Source of the DNA: a virus | Virus record (IMG/VR): IMGVR_UViG_3300028392_000054 | Coordinates: 1-64,000 of that record | DNA: 64,000 bases | Strand: one strand, 5' to 3' | Shown: positions 22,266-30,998 of the stretch, one piece after another | Position numbering within the stretch: position 1 is the first letter of the stretch | How the letters are laid out: every line of letters begins with the position of its first letter | The notes under the pieces: generated by a model | Told to the model about the DNA's origin: nothing | The model's input: only the letters and a program-made list of their open reading frames with translations | Database searches by the model: none | Translations under genes and position numbers: made by a program

Positions 22266-22768
22266 TATGCGGTAAACTTACGACTTCTGGTTTTAAAGTT
22301 ATCGCTTGATGTTCTACGGGTCAGCTCACGGCTACATACCGCGGTGCTACGTTCGTAGTTATTAACCATGGTCTCTAGCATTTTGCGATACGAGTACTTT
22401 ACCAAGGCCTCCTGGCGCACTTCACCGAGTGTAGGGTCGCCATCAACTAAGGCTTTAATAATAGTTACTGTGGTCTTAGCGTTGTTTGTCTGATGACGTA
22501 GCATTGCCTCTGACTCAGCATAATCTCTGTTACGTTCTGCATCTTTTTCATCGATAATGGCACAGGCTAATTGCGTACTTAGAAACTCACTGTAAGCCGA
22601 TAAATGTGTGTATAAACGCATTAGGTCTTCATCATCTAACTCTGTGATATCAGCTGGAAGCTCTGGGCGTGGCATAGACGTTTCACGGTCTACAGTCAAT
22701 CCTTGTTCATCAAGCATATCTAAGATGTACTTGCTGGTGTCATTTGTGATTAATGTTGTCTTACTCAT
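22265..22768 (-). CDS. Helical hypothetical protein (167 aa)
   Basis: Mostly alpha-helical with charged heptads (ELDDEDLMRLYTHLSAYSEF) and a basic C-terminus. It is wedged between RuvC-like and Cas4-like genes with ATGA/short overlaps, which suggests a recombination accessory factor. No family recognised. Confidence 0.55.
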   Translation of the reverse strand: MSKTTLITNDTSKYILDMLDEQGLTVDRETSMPRPELPADITELDDEDLMRLYTHLSAYSEFLSTQLACAIIDEKDAERNRDYAESEAMLRHQTNNAKTTVTIIKALVDGDPTLGEVRQEALVKYSYRKMLETMVNNYERSTAVCSRELTRRTSSDNFKTRSRKFTA

Positions 22769-23636
22769 TGAACCCTCCGCATTGTTTGCATTTTAACGCT
22801 CCGCCAACATTACAGTCTGGGGCGTTGTTCTTGGATAACGAGTCTACCACAATTTGTGCGCCATCAATAATCGGTTGAATTGCCCAATCATCTTTGCGAA
22901 CGATAAACTCTTTAACTTCCTGTGTAGGCTTTGCTTCGTACAATAACACAGCTTCCTGTGGTACATCTGTGCGACCAGATAACTCTAACACTTTCATATA
23001 TAACTGAACCTGGGCTACGTGAGCCTCAAATGGTGACTTAAGGTTTTTCCATGCTTCAGCAAAATCTTGATTTGATGCAAACCAGTTTGACCGGTCGTAC
23101 CACATAAATGTACCGGCACCTACTGACTTAATTTCAAGCATTAGGTCATCGCCAAATCCTTTTAGCCAACCATCTGAATGGCCAGTAATCATCAACTTGT
23201 CATATTCTACGGGAACTTCTTTATAACGCATTGTTCCTTGCGTACTACAGGCGTCACAACCTTCTGGGCTAGTTTCCCAAATTTTAATAAAGCAGCTCTT
23301 ACACTCCCATACACCATACAGCTTACCCATGTCACGAAACCAATTTTGCCAAGTAGCATGAATACCATGGCCTTGTGCAAAAATTAATTCACGTTTAAAT
23401 TGGCGAGCTTCTGGTGTAGGGTGATTACCTTTTAAATGAAAGTAAGACGCACGATGGCACCAATAAGGGCTAACCATGGCGGATGGGTGCAGACCGTTAA
23501 ACGATCTAGAATTATCTATAGGTTGCGATAGTACAAAGCGTTCTACTTTGCTAATCACTCTTGTGGTTGATTTACCGGCATCTACAAAGCTTTTCAATGC
23601 ACCTGCTGGTATTTTTTTTAGTTTTTTCTCTGGCAT
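22761..23636 (-). CDS. Cas4/RecB-like PD-(D/E)XK exonuclease
   Basis: A 291-aa protein. ITGHSDGWLKGFGDDLMLEI followed by KSVG holds the D...E-x-K core of the PD-(D/E)XK nucleases, and HVAQVQLYM is the Q-x-x-x-Y motif. HPSAMVSPYWCHR near the N-terminus, CKSCF and CDAC in the middle and CNVGGALKCKQCGG at the end give several Cys that could hold an iron-sulfur or zinc site as in Cas4/AddB. No CRISPR genes are nearby. Likely processes DNA ends for recombination or replication. Confidence 0.75.
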   Translation of the reverse strand: MPEKKLKKIPAGALKSFVDAGKSTTRVISKVERFVLSQPIDNSRSFNGLHPSAMVSPYWCHRASYFHLKGNHPTPEARQFKRELIFAQGHGIHATWQNWFRDMGKLYGVWECKSCFIKIWETSPEGCDACSTQGTMRYKEVPVEYDKLMITGHSDGWLKGFGDDLMLEIKSVGAGTFMWYDRSNWFASNQDFAEAWKNLKSPFEAHVAQVQLYMKVLELSGRTDVPQEAVLLYEAKPTQEVKEFIVRKDDWAIQPIIDGAQIVVDSLSKNNAPDCNVGGALKCKQCGGFNE

Positions 23637-23673
23637 GTTTTATGTCCTCCACTGAAGAACATAGCACACTTTT

Positions 23674-24048
23674 CTATGGTTGTCTACTAGCTTTTTTAGC
23701 AAGTTCTTCTAAAGTAGTTCCTTGCTTTTTAGCTTTACGTTTTAAGGCGTTTCGTTCACGATGGCTCATGCCGCCCCAGATACCGTGCACTTCATCGTTC
23801 TTATCCGCAAACATAAGGCATTGTAATCTTACTGGGCATTCACCTTTGCCATCACGGCCAAAACAAATTGATTTAGCTTTGTCTGCTATTGGCTTATACA
23901 GGTCTTTATCTCTTGGCGGAAACCAAAGGTCTGGATTATATACGAATACATAATCTTTGGTTTTGTCATCATATTTTCTGGTACCGCACTTGGATTCATA
24001 TTGCCAAGGGTCTGGTTCTGAAAGAAAGCTAGTAAACGGGGTAGACAA
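23674..24048 (-). CDS. WhiB-family transcription factor with an insert in the Fe-S motif
   Basis: A 124-aa protein with four Cys (C21, C62, C71, C77) and GIWGGMSHRER, the hallmark of actinobacterial WhiB iron-sulfur regulators. The last pair keeps C-x5-C (CPVRLQC). The C62-C71 spacing is 8 residues instead of the usual 2, because of an added GRDGKG. Basic C-terminus (ALKRKAKKQG) for DNA contact. WhiB proteins bind the host sigma factor; phage copies probably redirect host transcription. They also mark an actinobacterial host. Confidence 0.88.
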   Translation of the reverse strand: MSTPFTSFLSEPDPWQYESKCGTRKYDDKTKDYVFVYNPDLWFPPRDKDLYKPIADKAKSICFGRDGKGECPVRLQCLMFADKNDEVHGIWGGMSHRERNALKRKAKKQGTTLEELAKKASRQP

Positions 24049-24067
24049 ATAAACTCCAATAGTTGAG

Positions 24068-24412
24068 CTACTTCTCTTCCGTGTGCTCCTCTATACATTG
24101 TAACAGAAATTCTCTCATTGTCAAAAAGTCATTTTCGTCCATAACCACGTAATTAACCTCATTTAAGCTTATGCCCAAAACGGGCGTACGGCTGTCTAGG
24201 AGGGCCTCTGTGGTTATCTTTTCTAATACATCAGACTTCAGGGTAAACGACTTCTTACCGGTCCATTTATGCTCAATTAGAAGGTCTTGTGACCGTACAT
24301 CGCCTTTGCGAAACCAAAAAGCACCGGAGGCAACACTACGTTGACCTCCGACGGCTTTAGCAAGGCGTTTCTCATGCTTAAGGGATTGTTTTTGGCCTTC
24401 TGACTTAGCCAA
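24068..24412 (-). CDS. Hjc-like / PD-(D/E)XK nuclease
   Basis: A 114-aa protein. ASGAFWFRKGDVRSQDLLIE followed by HKWT matches the G-x-x-x-x-x-KGD-x-x-x-x-x-x-E-x-K pattern of phage nucleases related to archaeal Holliday junction resolvases. The C-terminal region gives the strand-helix end. It overlaps RecA by a few bases. May resolve recombination intermediates together with the RuvC-like enzyme, or act in restriction-type cutting. Confidence 0.65.
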   Translation of the reverse strand: MAKSEGQKQSLKHEKRLAKAVGGQRSVASGAFWFRKGDVRSQDLLIEHKWTGKKSFTLKSDVLEKITTEALLDSRTPVLGISLNEVNYVVMDENDFLTMREFLLQCIEEHTEEK

Positions 24413-25424
24413 GCTTTAGGGTACCCATCACATCTTTAGTTAATTGGTCTTGCAAATCAACTTCTTCTCGAATTGAATTAAGCAAGGCATCTGCACCTTG
24501 CCACTGGCGCTCTGAGTAGCGGTAGTATGCACCGGCTCTTACAACAATTTTATTAATAATTGCTAAGGATACGATTTCTTTGGCAAAATCATACTCGCCT
24601 TTATCAATACCAGAACCGTCGTCAAAGTAAAAGTCTACAAATGCAGTCTGTCCCGGAGGTGATGACTTGTTCTTTCTAGTCTGGAATTTAATAGTTTGAC
24701 CTACCTTGCGCTTTTCCTGACCTGTACCAATTTCAATCCATTCATCGCGCTTTACATCAACGCGGGTAAAGAAAAAGTAATTCTTACCTTCGCCACCTGG
24801 AGTAGTGCGTGGGTCTCCATACATTACGCCAATTTTCATACGGAACTGGTTAATAATTAAACCAATAAATGGTCGCTCTTCGCCTAACATACTGCGTTTG
24901 CCAGCTCGTTCCATTTTACGGAAGAATTTACCCATAAGCATTGCGCCACGGCCAACTGTAAATTCTTCCATTTCCTTTTCGTCTTCTGCTGAAGGTACAA
25001 GGGCTGGAAGGGAGTCAATAACTACACAATCAACTTCTTTAGTTTCTACAAATTCTAAGACAGCTGTTAAAGCAATTTCCATGACGTTGCTACTAAACAC
25101 AAACACTCGTGAGGAATCTACTCCGCACATTTCTGCATATTCTGGAACCCATTGCTCAGCAGCAATCCAAATAGTAGTAAAATCAGGGTTAATTTTCTGG
25201 TTAGCTGCAATGGTTTTAAGGGCTAGTGCGGTCTTACCATTACTTGCTTCACCAATAATCTCATGCCATTGGTTAGTTGGCCAACCACCGCCCAAAATCA
25301 TATCCAATGACAATGAGCCCGAGGTAAACCTAGTCATAGGTACAATCTCAGACGCTTTGACAATAGTATTTTCACCAAGTTTTTTATTTAATTTTGCTAC
25401 TACAGCATCTACTACTTTAGACAT
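24405..25424 (-). CDS. RecA/UvsX-like recombinase
   Basis: A 339-aa protein. TSGSLSLDMILGGGWP leads to Walker A GEASNGKT (about residue 58), variant of GPESSGKT; VDCVVIDSLPAL is Walker B; GLIINQFRMKIG and TTPGGEGKNYFF correspond to loops L1/L2 and the DNA-binding part. Acts in strand exchange and replication restart. It sits with the two resolvase-like nucleases. Length equals RecA without the acidic tail. Confidence 0.9.
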   Translation of the reverse strand: MSKVVDAVVAKLNKKLGENTIVKASEIVPMTRFTSGSLSLDMILGGGWPTNQWHEIIGEASNGKTALALKTIAANQKINPDFTTIWIAAEQWVPEYAEMCGVDSSRVFVFSSNVMEIALTAVLEFVETKEVDCVVIDSLPALVPSAEDEKEMEEFTVGRGAMLMGKFFRKMERAGKRSMLGEERPFIGLIINQFRMKIGVMYGDPRTTPGGEGKNYFFFTRVDVKRDEWIEIGTGQEKRKVGQTIKFQTRKNKSSPPGQTAFVDFYFDDGSGIDKGEYDFAKEIVSLAIINKIVVRAGAYYRYSERQWQGADALLNSIREEVDLQDQLTKDVMGTLKLG

Positions 25425-25843
25425 TAACCGATCCTATCTATGATTGTGCCAGGGTTGAAATTGTTTGCGGTGCTAACTTGTTTAGCAGCTTCAGTATTAC
25501 CATTGCTAGGTATTCTAACTCCTGGCATACCTGAACCAGACTGTTGAATTGGATAACCGCAATCATAGCAACGAGGTGCTGTCTCTGGGGTCATTTTTCC
25601 ATAATTACCACTAGAACAGTTTGGACAACGACTTGGGGTCAATGCACTGGCTGGGAGCCTATGTCCGGCTAGTTCTGGGTTGTATGGGGGCTGTTGGGTA
25701 ACCGGAGGATAACCTTGATTAGGAGTATACCCAGGATACTGCGGTGTTATACCAGGCTGGACTACAGGAACTTGTTGTTCAGGTAATCGTGGTTGCTGTG
25801 GTTGTCTTGGGGTGCCTAATTTATCTGCCCACCAATTACTCAT
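25424..25843 (-). CDS. Pro/Gln-rich protein with zinc ribbon (139 aa)
   Basis: The N-terminal half is Pro/Gln/Gly-rich and disordered. A four-cysteine ribbon follows (CPNCSSGNYG and CYDCGYPIQ), then a short tail. The start overlaps the previous stop, and it precedes RecA. Could be a single-stranded-DNA or RecA partner; not identified. Confidence 0.55.
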   Translation of the reverse strand: MSNWWADKLGTPRQPQQPRLPEQQVPVVQPGITPQYPGYTPNQGYPPVTQQPPYNPELAGHRLPASALTPSRCPNCSSGNYGKMTPETAPRCYDCGYPIQQSGSGMPGVRIPSNGNTEAAKQVSTANNFNPGTIIDRIG

Positions 25844-26291
25844 TATCTGTCTCCTTTAATCCGGTATAAGTACCGTGAAGTTTAATTAAATTAAGCTCTA
25901 CAGCAGCTGAGATAGTTGCTAACAATCCATTAAAAGTTAAATTGCTATAGAACTCTTTTAAAGTTGTGGAACTTGATTCTAACATACTTTCATCAACACC
26001 TGGGATTTTTAACATCTCTTTGCGGTGAGCTTCAAAAGAAAACTCAGCATTCATGTTTGCATAGATAGTTAAGAAAGGTAACAGCGCGTCGATATTAAAA
26101 AGTCGGTTATCAGAATCATCTTGTTCTTTTTCATGTCCTTCTTCACTAACGGGTGACAGATTAAAAACTCCAATATTTTTATTAGCATCAGAACCAACGG
26201 TATCGTATAAGTACCACCTAAACAAAGTTGTGACCGGTACTTGATGTATTTCTCCCACACCTTCTGGTTCAGGTATTGGCCAATCGGTCAT
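25836..26291 (-). CDS. Hypothetical protein (151 aa)
   Basis: ATG 26291 overlaps the polymerase stop (ATGA) and has GGGGAGAAGC before it, so it is preferred to 26306. It is mostly helical with acidic patches; no domain recognised. Its fixed place between DNA polymerase and recombination genes suggests a replication role. Confidence 0.55.
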   Translation of the reverse strand: MTDWPIPEPEGVGEIHQVPVTTLFRWYLYDTVGSDANKNIGVFNLSPVSEEGHEKEQDDSDNRLFNIDALLPFLTIYANMNAEFSFEAHRKEMLKIPGVDESMLESSSTTLKEFYSNLTFNGLLATISAAVELNLIKLHGTYTGLKETDNE

Positions 26292-28270
26292 TTTGCTTCT
26301 CCCCACTTATCAACAATTTTAATATCAGCAATTAATGGTACTTTTAACACTTGAATATCCTCCATAGCCTCACGCAGCTTTTCTGCTGTTTCTTCTGCCA
26401 GTTCTGCTGGTGTAGTAACTACCAATTCATCGTGAACAGTAAGTATTATCTTAGCCTCTTTTGGAATCATTGTCCAAGCACGTACCATGGCGATTTTAAT
26501 AATATCTGCGGCACTACCTTGAATCTTTGTGTTAAACGCTTGACGCTCAGCTCCTGCACGAAGTCCATTATCTCTTGACATAATTTCAGGAAGATAGCGA
26601 CGGCGTCCCGTAATAGTTTTGATATGTGCAACTGGTTTACCTGCACGAGTGGCTGAAATAACTTTGGAACGATAAGCAGAAATAGCAGGGAACTCTTTAG
26701 CAAACCTATCTAATAAGTCTTTAGCTTCAGTTTTAGAACAACCAATAGATGCGGCAATCTTATCTGGACCAACACCATATGCCATAGCTAACACAAGTAC
26801 TTTACCCGCTTTACGGTCTACGCCCATAGTGTCACCAATAGTGGTATAGATATCTTTACCCTCTAGATAGTTGTCCATCATAATCGGATCTTCCGAGAAA
26901 GACGCAATAACACGCGGCTCAATCTGTGAGTAGTCAGCCACAACTAATACTTGGCCCGGAGGTGCTGTAAACAAATTACGAATAGCTTTACCGTGTGCGG
27001 TATGAGGTGCTGGTACGTTCTGTAAGTTAGGGTTACGGCTTGAAAAACGGCCTGTCTCAGCTCCGTGCTGTACAAAGTCACCGTGTAATCGCCCGTTAAT
27101 TAAAAGGCTTTCCTTGGTCTCTGTACGAGTTTTTCCAGAAGTTGTGCGTTCAATATCTCCGCCTAAATATGGAATTACGTAAGTTGAAAGAAGCTTATTA
27201 TAGTCAGCGTATTCCAACATAGCTGTGACTAGTGGGTCTTTATCACGGTAAGGTTCTAGTGCCTCGGCTGATACTGAGTAATCTGACTGTGATAGGTCTG
27301 CGCCTTCTTTGTCTTTTTGACTACCTTTAGTCGTAAGAACTTTAGGCTTTAGCCCTCGTCCGCCGTCTTCTTTAGCGCCATACAGTAATACTTGTTTTTC
27401 TTGATTAGAATTAATATTAAACTCGCGACCGGCAGCTTTATAGATATTGGCTCGTGCCTCATCTACTTTAGCTTCTAAATCAATCTTTAATTGTTCTAGG
27501 GATACCGTATCAATAACTGCACCAGTTAATTTCATGTCGCATAAAACACGCAATACATCCATTTCTAATGCAAATACTCGGTTAAGGTCTGCGGCGTCTA
27601 ATTTAGGTACAAGCGACTTCCACAATAAAAAAGTGTACTTAGAGTCTAGATAAGCATATTTAGCTACAGTATTAAAGTCATAAACTTCAACTTCTTTACC
27701 AACACCTTTTTCCATCTCATACCCAAACTCGCGCTTAAGGCAGTCAGCAAGACCACACTTATTTTTATTGCGGTTGTCTGAGATAAATGAAGCAATCATA
27801 GTGTCGAAGTAAGGGCCGGCAGGAACGCGGCCACCGTAATACTTTGCAACTGATGTAAGGTCAAAAACTAAGTTATGGCCAATAGTAAGGACATCTGGGC
27901 TAAACATCAATGGCTCTAATGCCTTAAACACCTCAGCTGGATACAGCTGTTCTGGTGCGGGACCAAAAACTTTAGTGGCTTTCTTCGAGTCACGGCTGTA
28001 GTCGCTAGGTCTAAGGGTTAGCCCCTTTTCTTTGCGAACTTCGCCCTGACCGGTGAGCGGAAAAACTTCTTCAATAAAGTCGCCGTGTGGGTGGCCCATA
28101 GGGATGACGTCACAGCGTCCGTTAGTTGCAAATGTAATCCATAAGACTTCATTTACAGGAGTCATGCCTCGGCGTGGGCCTACGGTTTCAACGTCAAAGG
28201 CAAAGGCATCTTGAGTTAGGTAGTAATCTACCATCTCGGCAAGTTGTTCGGCAGTAGTAATAATATTCAT
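26288..28270 (-). CDS. polA: Family A DNA polymerase with 3'-5' exonuclease
   Basis: A 660-aa protein. The N-terminal DEDD exonuclease starts FDVETVG (about 25-31). The polymerase palm carries motif A VVADYSQIEPRV (about 443), motif B with K-x-x-x-x-x-x-x-Y-G (RKAGKVLVLAMAYGVG) and motif C LTVHDELVV (about 613). TGRFSSRNPNLQNVPA is the conserved primer-grip region. No 5'-3' flap nuclease domain and no intein are present. It is the likely replicase, with the primase, DnaB and SSB-like products. Confidence 0.95.
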   Translation of the reverse strand: MNIITTAEQLAEMVDYYLTQDAFAFDVETVGPRRGMTPVNEVLWITFATNGRCDVIPMGHPHGDFIEEVFPLTGQGEVRKEKGLTLRPSDYSRDSKKATKVFGPAPEQLYPAEVFKALEPLMFSPDVLTIGHNLVFDLTSVAKYYGGRVPAGPYFDTMIASFISDNRNKNKCGLADCLKREFGYEMEKGVGKEVEVYDFNTVAKYAYLDSKYTFLLWKSLVPKLDAADLNRVFALEMDVLRVLCDMKLTGAVIDTVSLEQLKIDLEAKVDEARANIYKAAGREFNINSNQEKQVLLYGAKEDGGRGLKPKVLTTKGSQKDKEGADLSQSDYSVSAEALEPYRDKDPLVTAMLEYADYNKLLSTYVIPYLGGDIERTTSGKTRTETKESLLINGRLHGDFVQHGAETGRFSSRNPNLQNVPAPHTAHGKAIRNLFTAPPGQVLVVADYSQIEPRVIASFSEDPIMMDNYLEGKDIYTTIGDTMGVDRKAGKVLVLAMAYGVGPDKIAASIGCSKTEAKDLLDRFAKEFPAISAYRSKVISATRAGKPVAHIKTITGRRRYLPEIMSRDNGLRAGAERQAFNTKIQGSAADIIKIAMVRAWTMIPKEAKIILTVHDELVVTTPAELAEETAEKLREAMEDIQVLKVPLIADIKIVDKWGEAK

Positions 28271-28289
28271 AATATCTCCACAATAGCGT

Positions 28290-28320
28290 AATAGGCGGGG
28301 ATGTCAAGTCCCCGCCTATT
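28290..28320 (-). terminator. Perfect 12-bp hairpin between SSB-like and polymerase genes
   Basis: AATAGGCGGGGA (28290-28301) pairs perfectly with 28309-28320 around a 7-base loop. There is no T-run on either strand. It may attenuate transcription into the polymerase gene or be an RNA-processing stem. Confidence 0.6.
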
Positions 28321-28330
28321 GCTATTGAAT

Positions 28331-28990
28331 CTAGATTAGCGAATCCGCGATTTCATCGAGCTCTTCAAAGGAGTGCTCTTTGATTAGTCCGCGGGTGTAA
28401 ACCTCTGAAGCACTGACAACTTTAGATGCAGCATCTGCATCTAGTTTCCAGTCTTCCTCTAGGTCGCGTTCCTTGATTGGAGATACGGTGTAAGAAGTCG
28501 ATGGACCCTTACCGATACGCACAATCGCCCAGTATCCCTTTGTAAGAGGACCCTGTGGTGAGTAGTGAGCTGCGTGCAAAGCCTGATATAGGCGTGCACC
28601 TGAAATTAGCATCTGACGCTGCATTCCAATTGGTGAGTTTAATGACACAACTGTAAAAGCGCGCTTGTTCTCCGGGCGGTCCTGGAGCTTGACGCAAAGT
28701 GGGCAATTAGCACCAATACAGACATACGAGCGCTTACCGCTTGTCTTCTGCTTTAGGAAGTGCTGCTTGTAAATAGCAAACGGGCCGTTCTCGTCAAGAA
28801 ACTTGAAGACCTGGTGCTGGTTTTCCTCAAACTTAACTTCCGTTGGAAATTCGCTTGAGACTGCAAGGCTTTCGGCAGCATCCCAACCAGACTGAACTGA
28901 TGTAGATGTTGCTGTGGCCTGTGATGGGCGGGCGTCGATGTCGTCGGCAAGGTAGCTAGCGGCATCTGGGGCATTATTGTTTAGGGGCAT
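28331..28990 (-). CDS. Probable single-stranded DNA-binding protein
   Basis: A 219-aa protein. An acidic C-terminus (ELDEIADSL), a central beta-rich region with a zinc-like CIGANCPLC and conserved NSPIGMQRQMLISGARL, GYWAIVRIGKGPSTSY resemble phage ssDNA-binding proteins, in which a Cys cluster stabilises an OB fold. The gene is directly upstream of DNA polymerase. AAGGAAAAC precedes the start. Assignment by layout and context, not by a firm family match. Confidence 0.5.
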   Translation of the reverse strand: MPLNNNAPDAASYLADDIDARPSQATATSTSVQSGWDAAESLAVSSEFPTEVKFEENQHQVFKFLDENGPFAIYKQHFLKQKTSGKRSYVCIGANCPLCVKLQDRPENKRAFTVVSLNSPIGMQRQMLISGARLYQALHAAHYSPQGPLTKGYWAIVRIGKGPSTSYTVSPIKERDLEEDWKLDADAASKVVSASEVYTRGLIKEHSFEELDEIADSLI

Positions 28991-28997
28991 GTTTTCC

Positions 28998-29468
28998 TTA
29001 GTTGATTATTTTGTTTTCTTCTGCGCGGATTGATTCCCACGCCTCGGCTATCCTACTAGTAAGATTCCGGTGTATATTCCAGTCTATACGATCTGTGCCC
29101 AAAAGTCCAGCTTTTGCAAACAATTCAACTGTAATTTTTACCATTGCCTTACTATAAAGACGCCTTCCCTCATGCATCTTACCGTTCTTATCGGGTTTAG
29201 CCGGTAAGCGATAAGGTGACTGAGGAAGCTTTCCTCTATCCATCCATTGCCTAAGCGTAGGGATGGTTTTATTTAATGCTTTGGCTAATGAGCCTAACAT
29301 ATAAACTTCAATTTCTCTACCATTTGGTAAAGTTTTTAACACAAAATCTTTTTCCCAGTCTGTATCTAATGCAGGCATTTCTGGGGCCTCTTTACGCTTA
29401 CGTTTACTGCCGGGATAATAAACATCAAGCTCGCCAAACATATCGTCAATAAAATCTTTTTCACTCAT
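28998..29468 (-). CDS. MerR/excisionase-like HTH protein (156 aa)
   Basis: VYMLGSLAKALNKTIPTLRQ then WMDRGKLPQSPYR and RRLYSKAMVKI form a winged helix-turn-helix of the MerR/Xis type, including the characteristic arginine-rich turn after G-x-L-P. An acidic and basic N-terminal extension precedes it. Likely regulates transcription or loads on origin DNA. It overlaps the membrane mini-gene upstream. Confidence 0.65.
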   Translation of the reverse strand: MSEKDFIDDMFGELDVYYPGSKRKRKEAPEMPALDTDWEKDFVLKTLPNGREIEVYMLGSLAKALNKTIPTLRQWMDRGKLPQSPYRLPAKPDKNGKMHEGRRLYSKAMVKITVELFAKAGLLGTDRIDWNIHRNLTSRIAEAWESIRAEENKIIN

Positions 29469-29641
29469 TAGTCGTGAACCTCACAGTGCAAAATAGCTTC
29501 ATTCTCAGTTGTATATAAATCCCAACATGATTTAGGTTTATCTTCTTTAATTAAAAAATAGCCGTATAGTAAAGAACCAAGCATAGCTAAAATTATTCCC
29601 GCAATTGCAATAATTTCTTTTTTAGTTATGCGTTGATTCAT
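29468..29641 (-). CDS. Single-pass membrane protein (57 aa)
   Basis: A hydrophobic stretch (IIAIAGIILAMLGSLLYGYF) follows a basic N-terminus, then a short acidic soluble part with two Cys. Stop overlaps the HTH gene start, and the start overlaps the methylase stop. Function unknown. Confidence 0.55.
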   Translation of the reverse strand: MNQRITKKEIIAIAGIILAMLGSLLYGYFLIKEDKPKSCWDLYTTENEAILHCEVHD

Positions 29642-30123
29642 GAGTTAACTCCTTTAAAAATTACTATAGCACTTGGAAAAGGTGCTGAACTATTTTTTAC
29701 AAACCCTGGTTGTTCAAACTTTAGTCTGCCTTTTAAAAACCTTATCTCACCTTTAATAGCATAATCATGCCACCAAGCGGTATCGGTTCTAGCGGGTACT
29801 AAACAAACTACAGTAGCACCTTTTTGAGATTCTTCAAATGCTTTTTTCATCCATTGCCCAATAGTACGACCATAAGGCGGGTTCATCCATACGATGCCCG
29901 CCCAGTCCTGCACTAGCGCATCAATTTTTTCATTAAAATAAACATTTACTTTAAAGTTGTGTGCGCTAGCACAGGCATCCAGGGTAAAACTAAATTCATC
30001 GTTTAACTCGTCAAACAATGCTTGAGGCGTACCCCAATCATCAGTTGCACTAGAGTATAAACCAGAATTTATTTGGCTAATTGGTTTCTCCCTTGATAAG
30101 AGCAATAACTTCATCCACTGCAT
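29638..30123 (-). CDS. Phage DNA N-6-adenine methyltransferase (Dam-like)
   Basis: A 161-aa protein of the phage N6A-methylase family. DDWGTPQALFDELNDEF and FTLDACASAHNFK at the start, then IVWMNPPYGRTIGQWMKKAF, whose NPPY (about residue 78) is the catalytic motif, and RFLKGRLKF near the end. Transfers methyl from AdoMet to adenine in DNA, probably to avoid restriction or to mark replication. The overlap with the upstream gene is 47 bases if the first ATG is used, so the real start may lie nearer ISQINSGLYS, where an AAGGGAG site precedes a non-ATG codon. Confidence 0.85.
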   Translation of the reverse strand: MQWMKLLLLSREKPISQINSGLYSSATDDWGTPQALFDELNDEFSFTLDACASAHNFKVNVYFNEKIDALVQDWAGIVWMNPPYGRTIGQWMKKAFEESQKGATVVCLVPARTDTAWWHDYAIKGEIRFLKGRLKFEQPGFVKNSSAPFPSAIVIFKGVNS

Positions 30124-30313
30124 CTAAAAAGATTTGGTCAAAGTTGTGTTGATTTTCTAGCAGCTTAACGATGCGCTCACGTTCTGCAAAAGCACCTTCT
30201 TCTTGACCTATAGCAAGTCCTTCGGCGCGGCCTCTGTTAAACCCGTGCATAAAGTCTTTAATTTCGTCAGGAAGTTCGTGTAGTTCTGCGTCTAAATCTG
30301 ACATGCGTCCCAT
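30077..30313 (-). CDS. Helical hypothetical protein (78 aa)
   Basis: ATG 30313 overlaps the previous stop (TAATG) with GGAG before it, so it is preferred to 30340. Helical and acidic; contains FMHGFNRGRAEGLAIGQEEG. Not recognised. Lies between a coiled-coil protein and the methylase. Confidence 0.55.
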   Translation of the reverse strand: MGRMSDLDAELHELPDEIKDFMHGFNRGRAEGLAIGQEEGAFAERERIVKLLENQHNFDQIFLDAVDEVIALIKGETN

Positions 30314-30750
30314 TAGTTTTTCTCCAATATTAGTGCCCATGTAACCTTTTCAGGAAACATAGTTTCAATGTCTTCGTCGGTTAGCTTACCATCATAGTAT
30401 GCAGCCATGACAGCATCTTGGTCAAGTACGGTAATTGTTTTAGTTACTGAATCAAACAAACCTTTTTCCTTTAATAAGTTATCGGCCTTGTCTTCATCAA
30501 ACACTTTAGAAACACGGCGTTGTTTTATTACGCTACCCGTGTTGCTGACATGATCGTTAATAGGAAGTACTAGGCTTCCCTTTTCGTTAGTCTCTCCGAT
30601 TTCTTCAATAACAGCAAGAATACGTTTTCTGAGAGTGCCCACGCGGGCTTCAATAGCAGTAACTTCTTCCTTTAGGAATACGTACTGCTGAACTTCTTTA
30701 CGGATTTCTTCCAAACTTGGGTCTGGAATTGAATCATTATTAATTGGCAT
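30313..30750 (-). CDS. Coiled-coil hypothetical protein (145 aa)
   Basis: The N-terminal half is a predicted coiled coil (EEIRKEVQQYVFLKEEVTAI); the C-terminal half has an alpha/beta pattern. Such proteins often occur in phage replication operons, but no family is assigned. Confidence 0.55.
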   Translation of the reverse strand: MPINNDSIPDPSLEEIRKEVQQYVFLKEEVTAIEARVGTLRKRILAVIEEIGETNEKGSLVLPINDHVSNTGSVIKQRRVSKVFDEDKADNLLKEKGLFDSVTKTITVLDQDAVMAAYYDGKLTDEDIETMFPEKVTWALILEKN

Positions 30751-30811
30751 TTATACCTCTTAGTCTAACCCCCGTGGGGGATGCTATGTCTTAGCTGTAT
30801 AAATCTAAACC

Positions 30812-30976
30812 CTACTCAGCGACTTTGTCAAGTCCTTCAGCAATAAATTTTTCCATAGCTTCTAGAAGAATGCTAGTAACGGTTACACCCTGCTTAGCGG
30901 CTTCTTTTTGTACGGCTAGCCATAGGGCGTCAGGCACACGGATAGTGCGTGTTGGGGTTTTAGGTGCGTTAGGCAT
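30812..30976 (-). CDS. Ribbon-helix-helix DNA-binding protein (54 aa)
   Basis: RTIRVPDALWLAVQKEAAKQ then GVTVTSILLEAMEKFI is a full CopG/Arc-type ribbon-helix-helix: one beta strand followed by two helices, dimerising to bind DNA. It lies between a Lys-rich methylase operon and tRNA-Trp and is separated from the next gene by a 61-base gap holding a CCCCCGTGGGGG dyad. A candidate phage repressor. Start supported by AGGTATGCC-type context only. Confidence 0.75.
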   Translation of the reverse strand: MPNAPKTPTRTIRVPDALWLAVQKEAAKQGVTVTSILLEAMEKFIAEGLDKVAE

Positions 30977-30998
30977 ACCTATAGTTTACCATAAAAAG

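Noticed and set aside
22761-23636. CRISPR-linked Cas4
   Set aside because: Same fold, but neighbours are phage recombination genes, so a general PD-(D/E)XK nuclease is the better call.
24805-25443. Plus-strand frame of 212 residues opposite recA
   Set aside because: Pure antisense of a conserved gene, no ribosome site and no domain.
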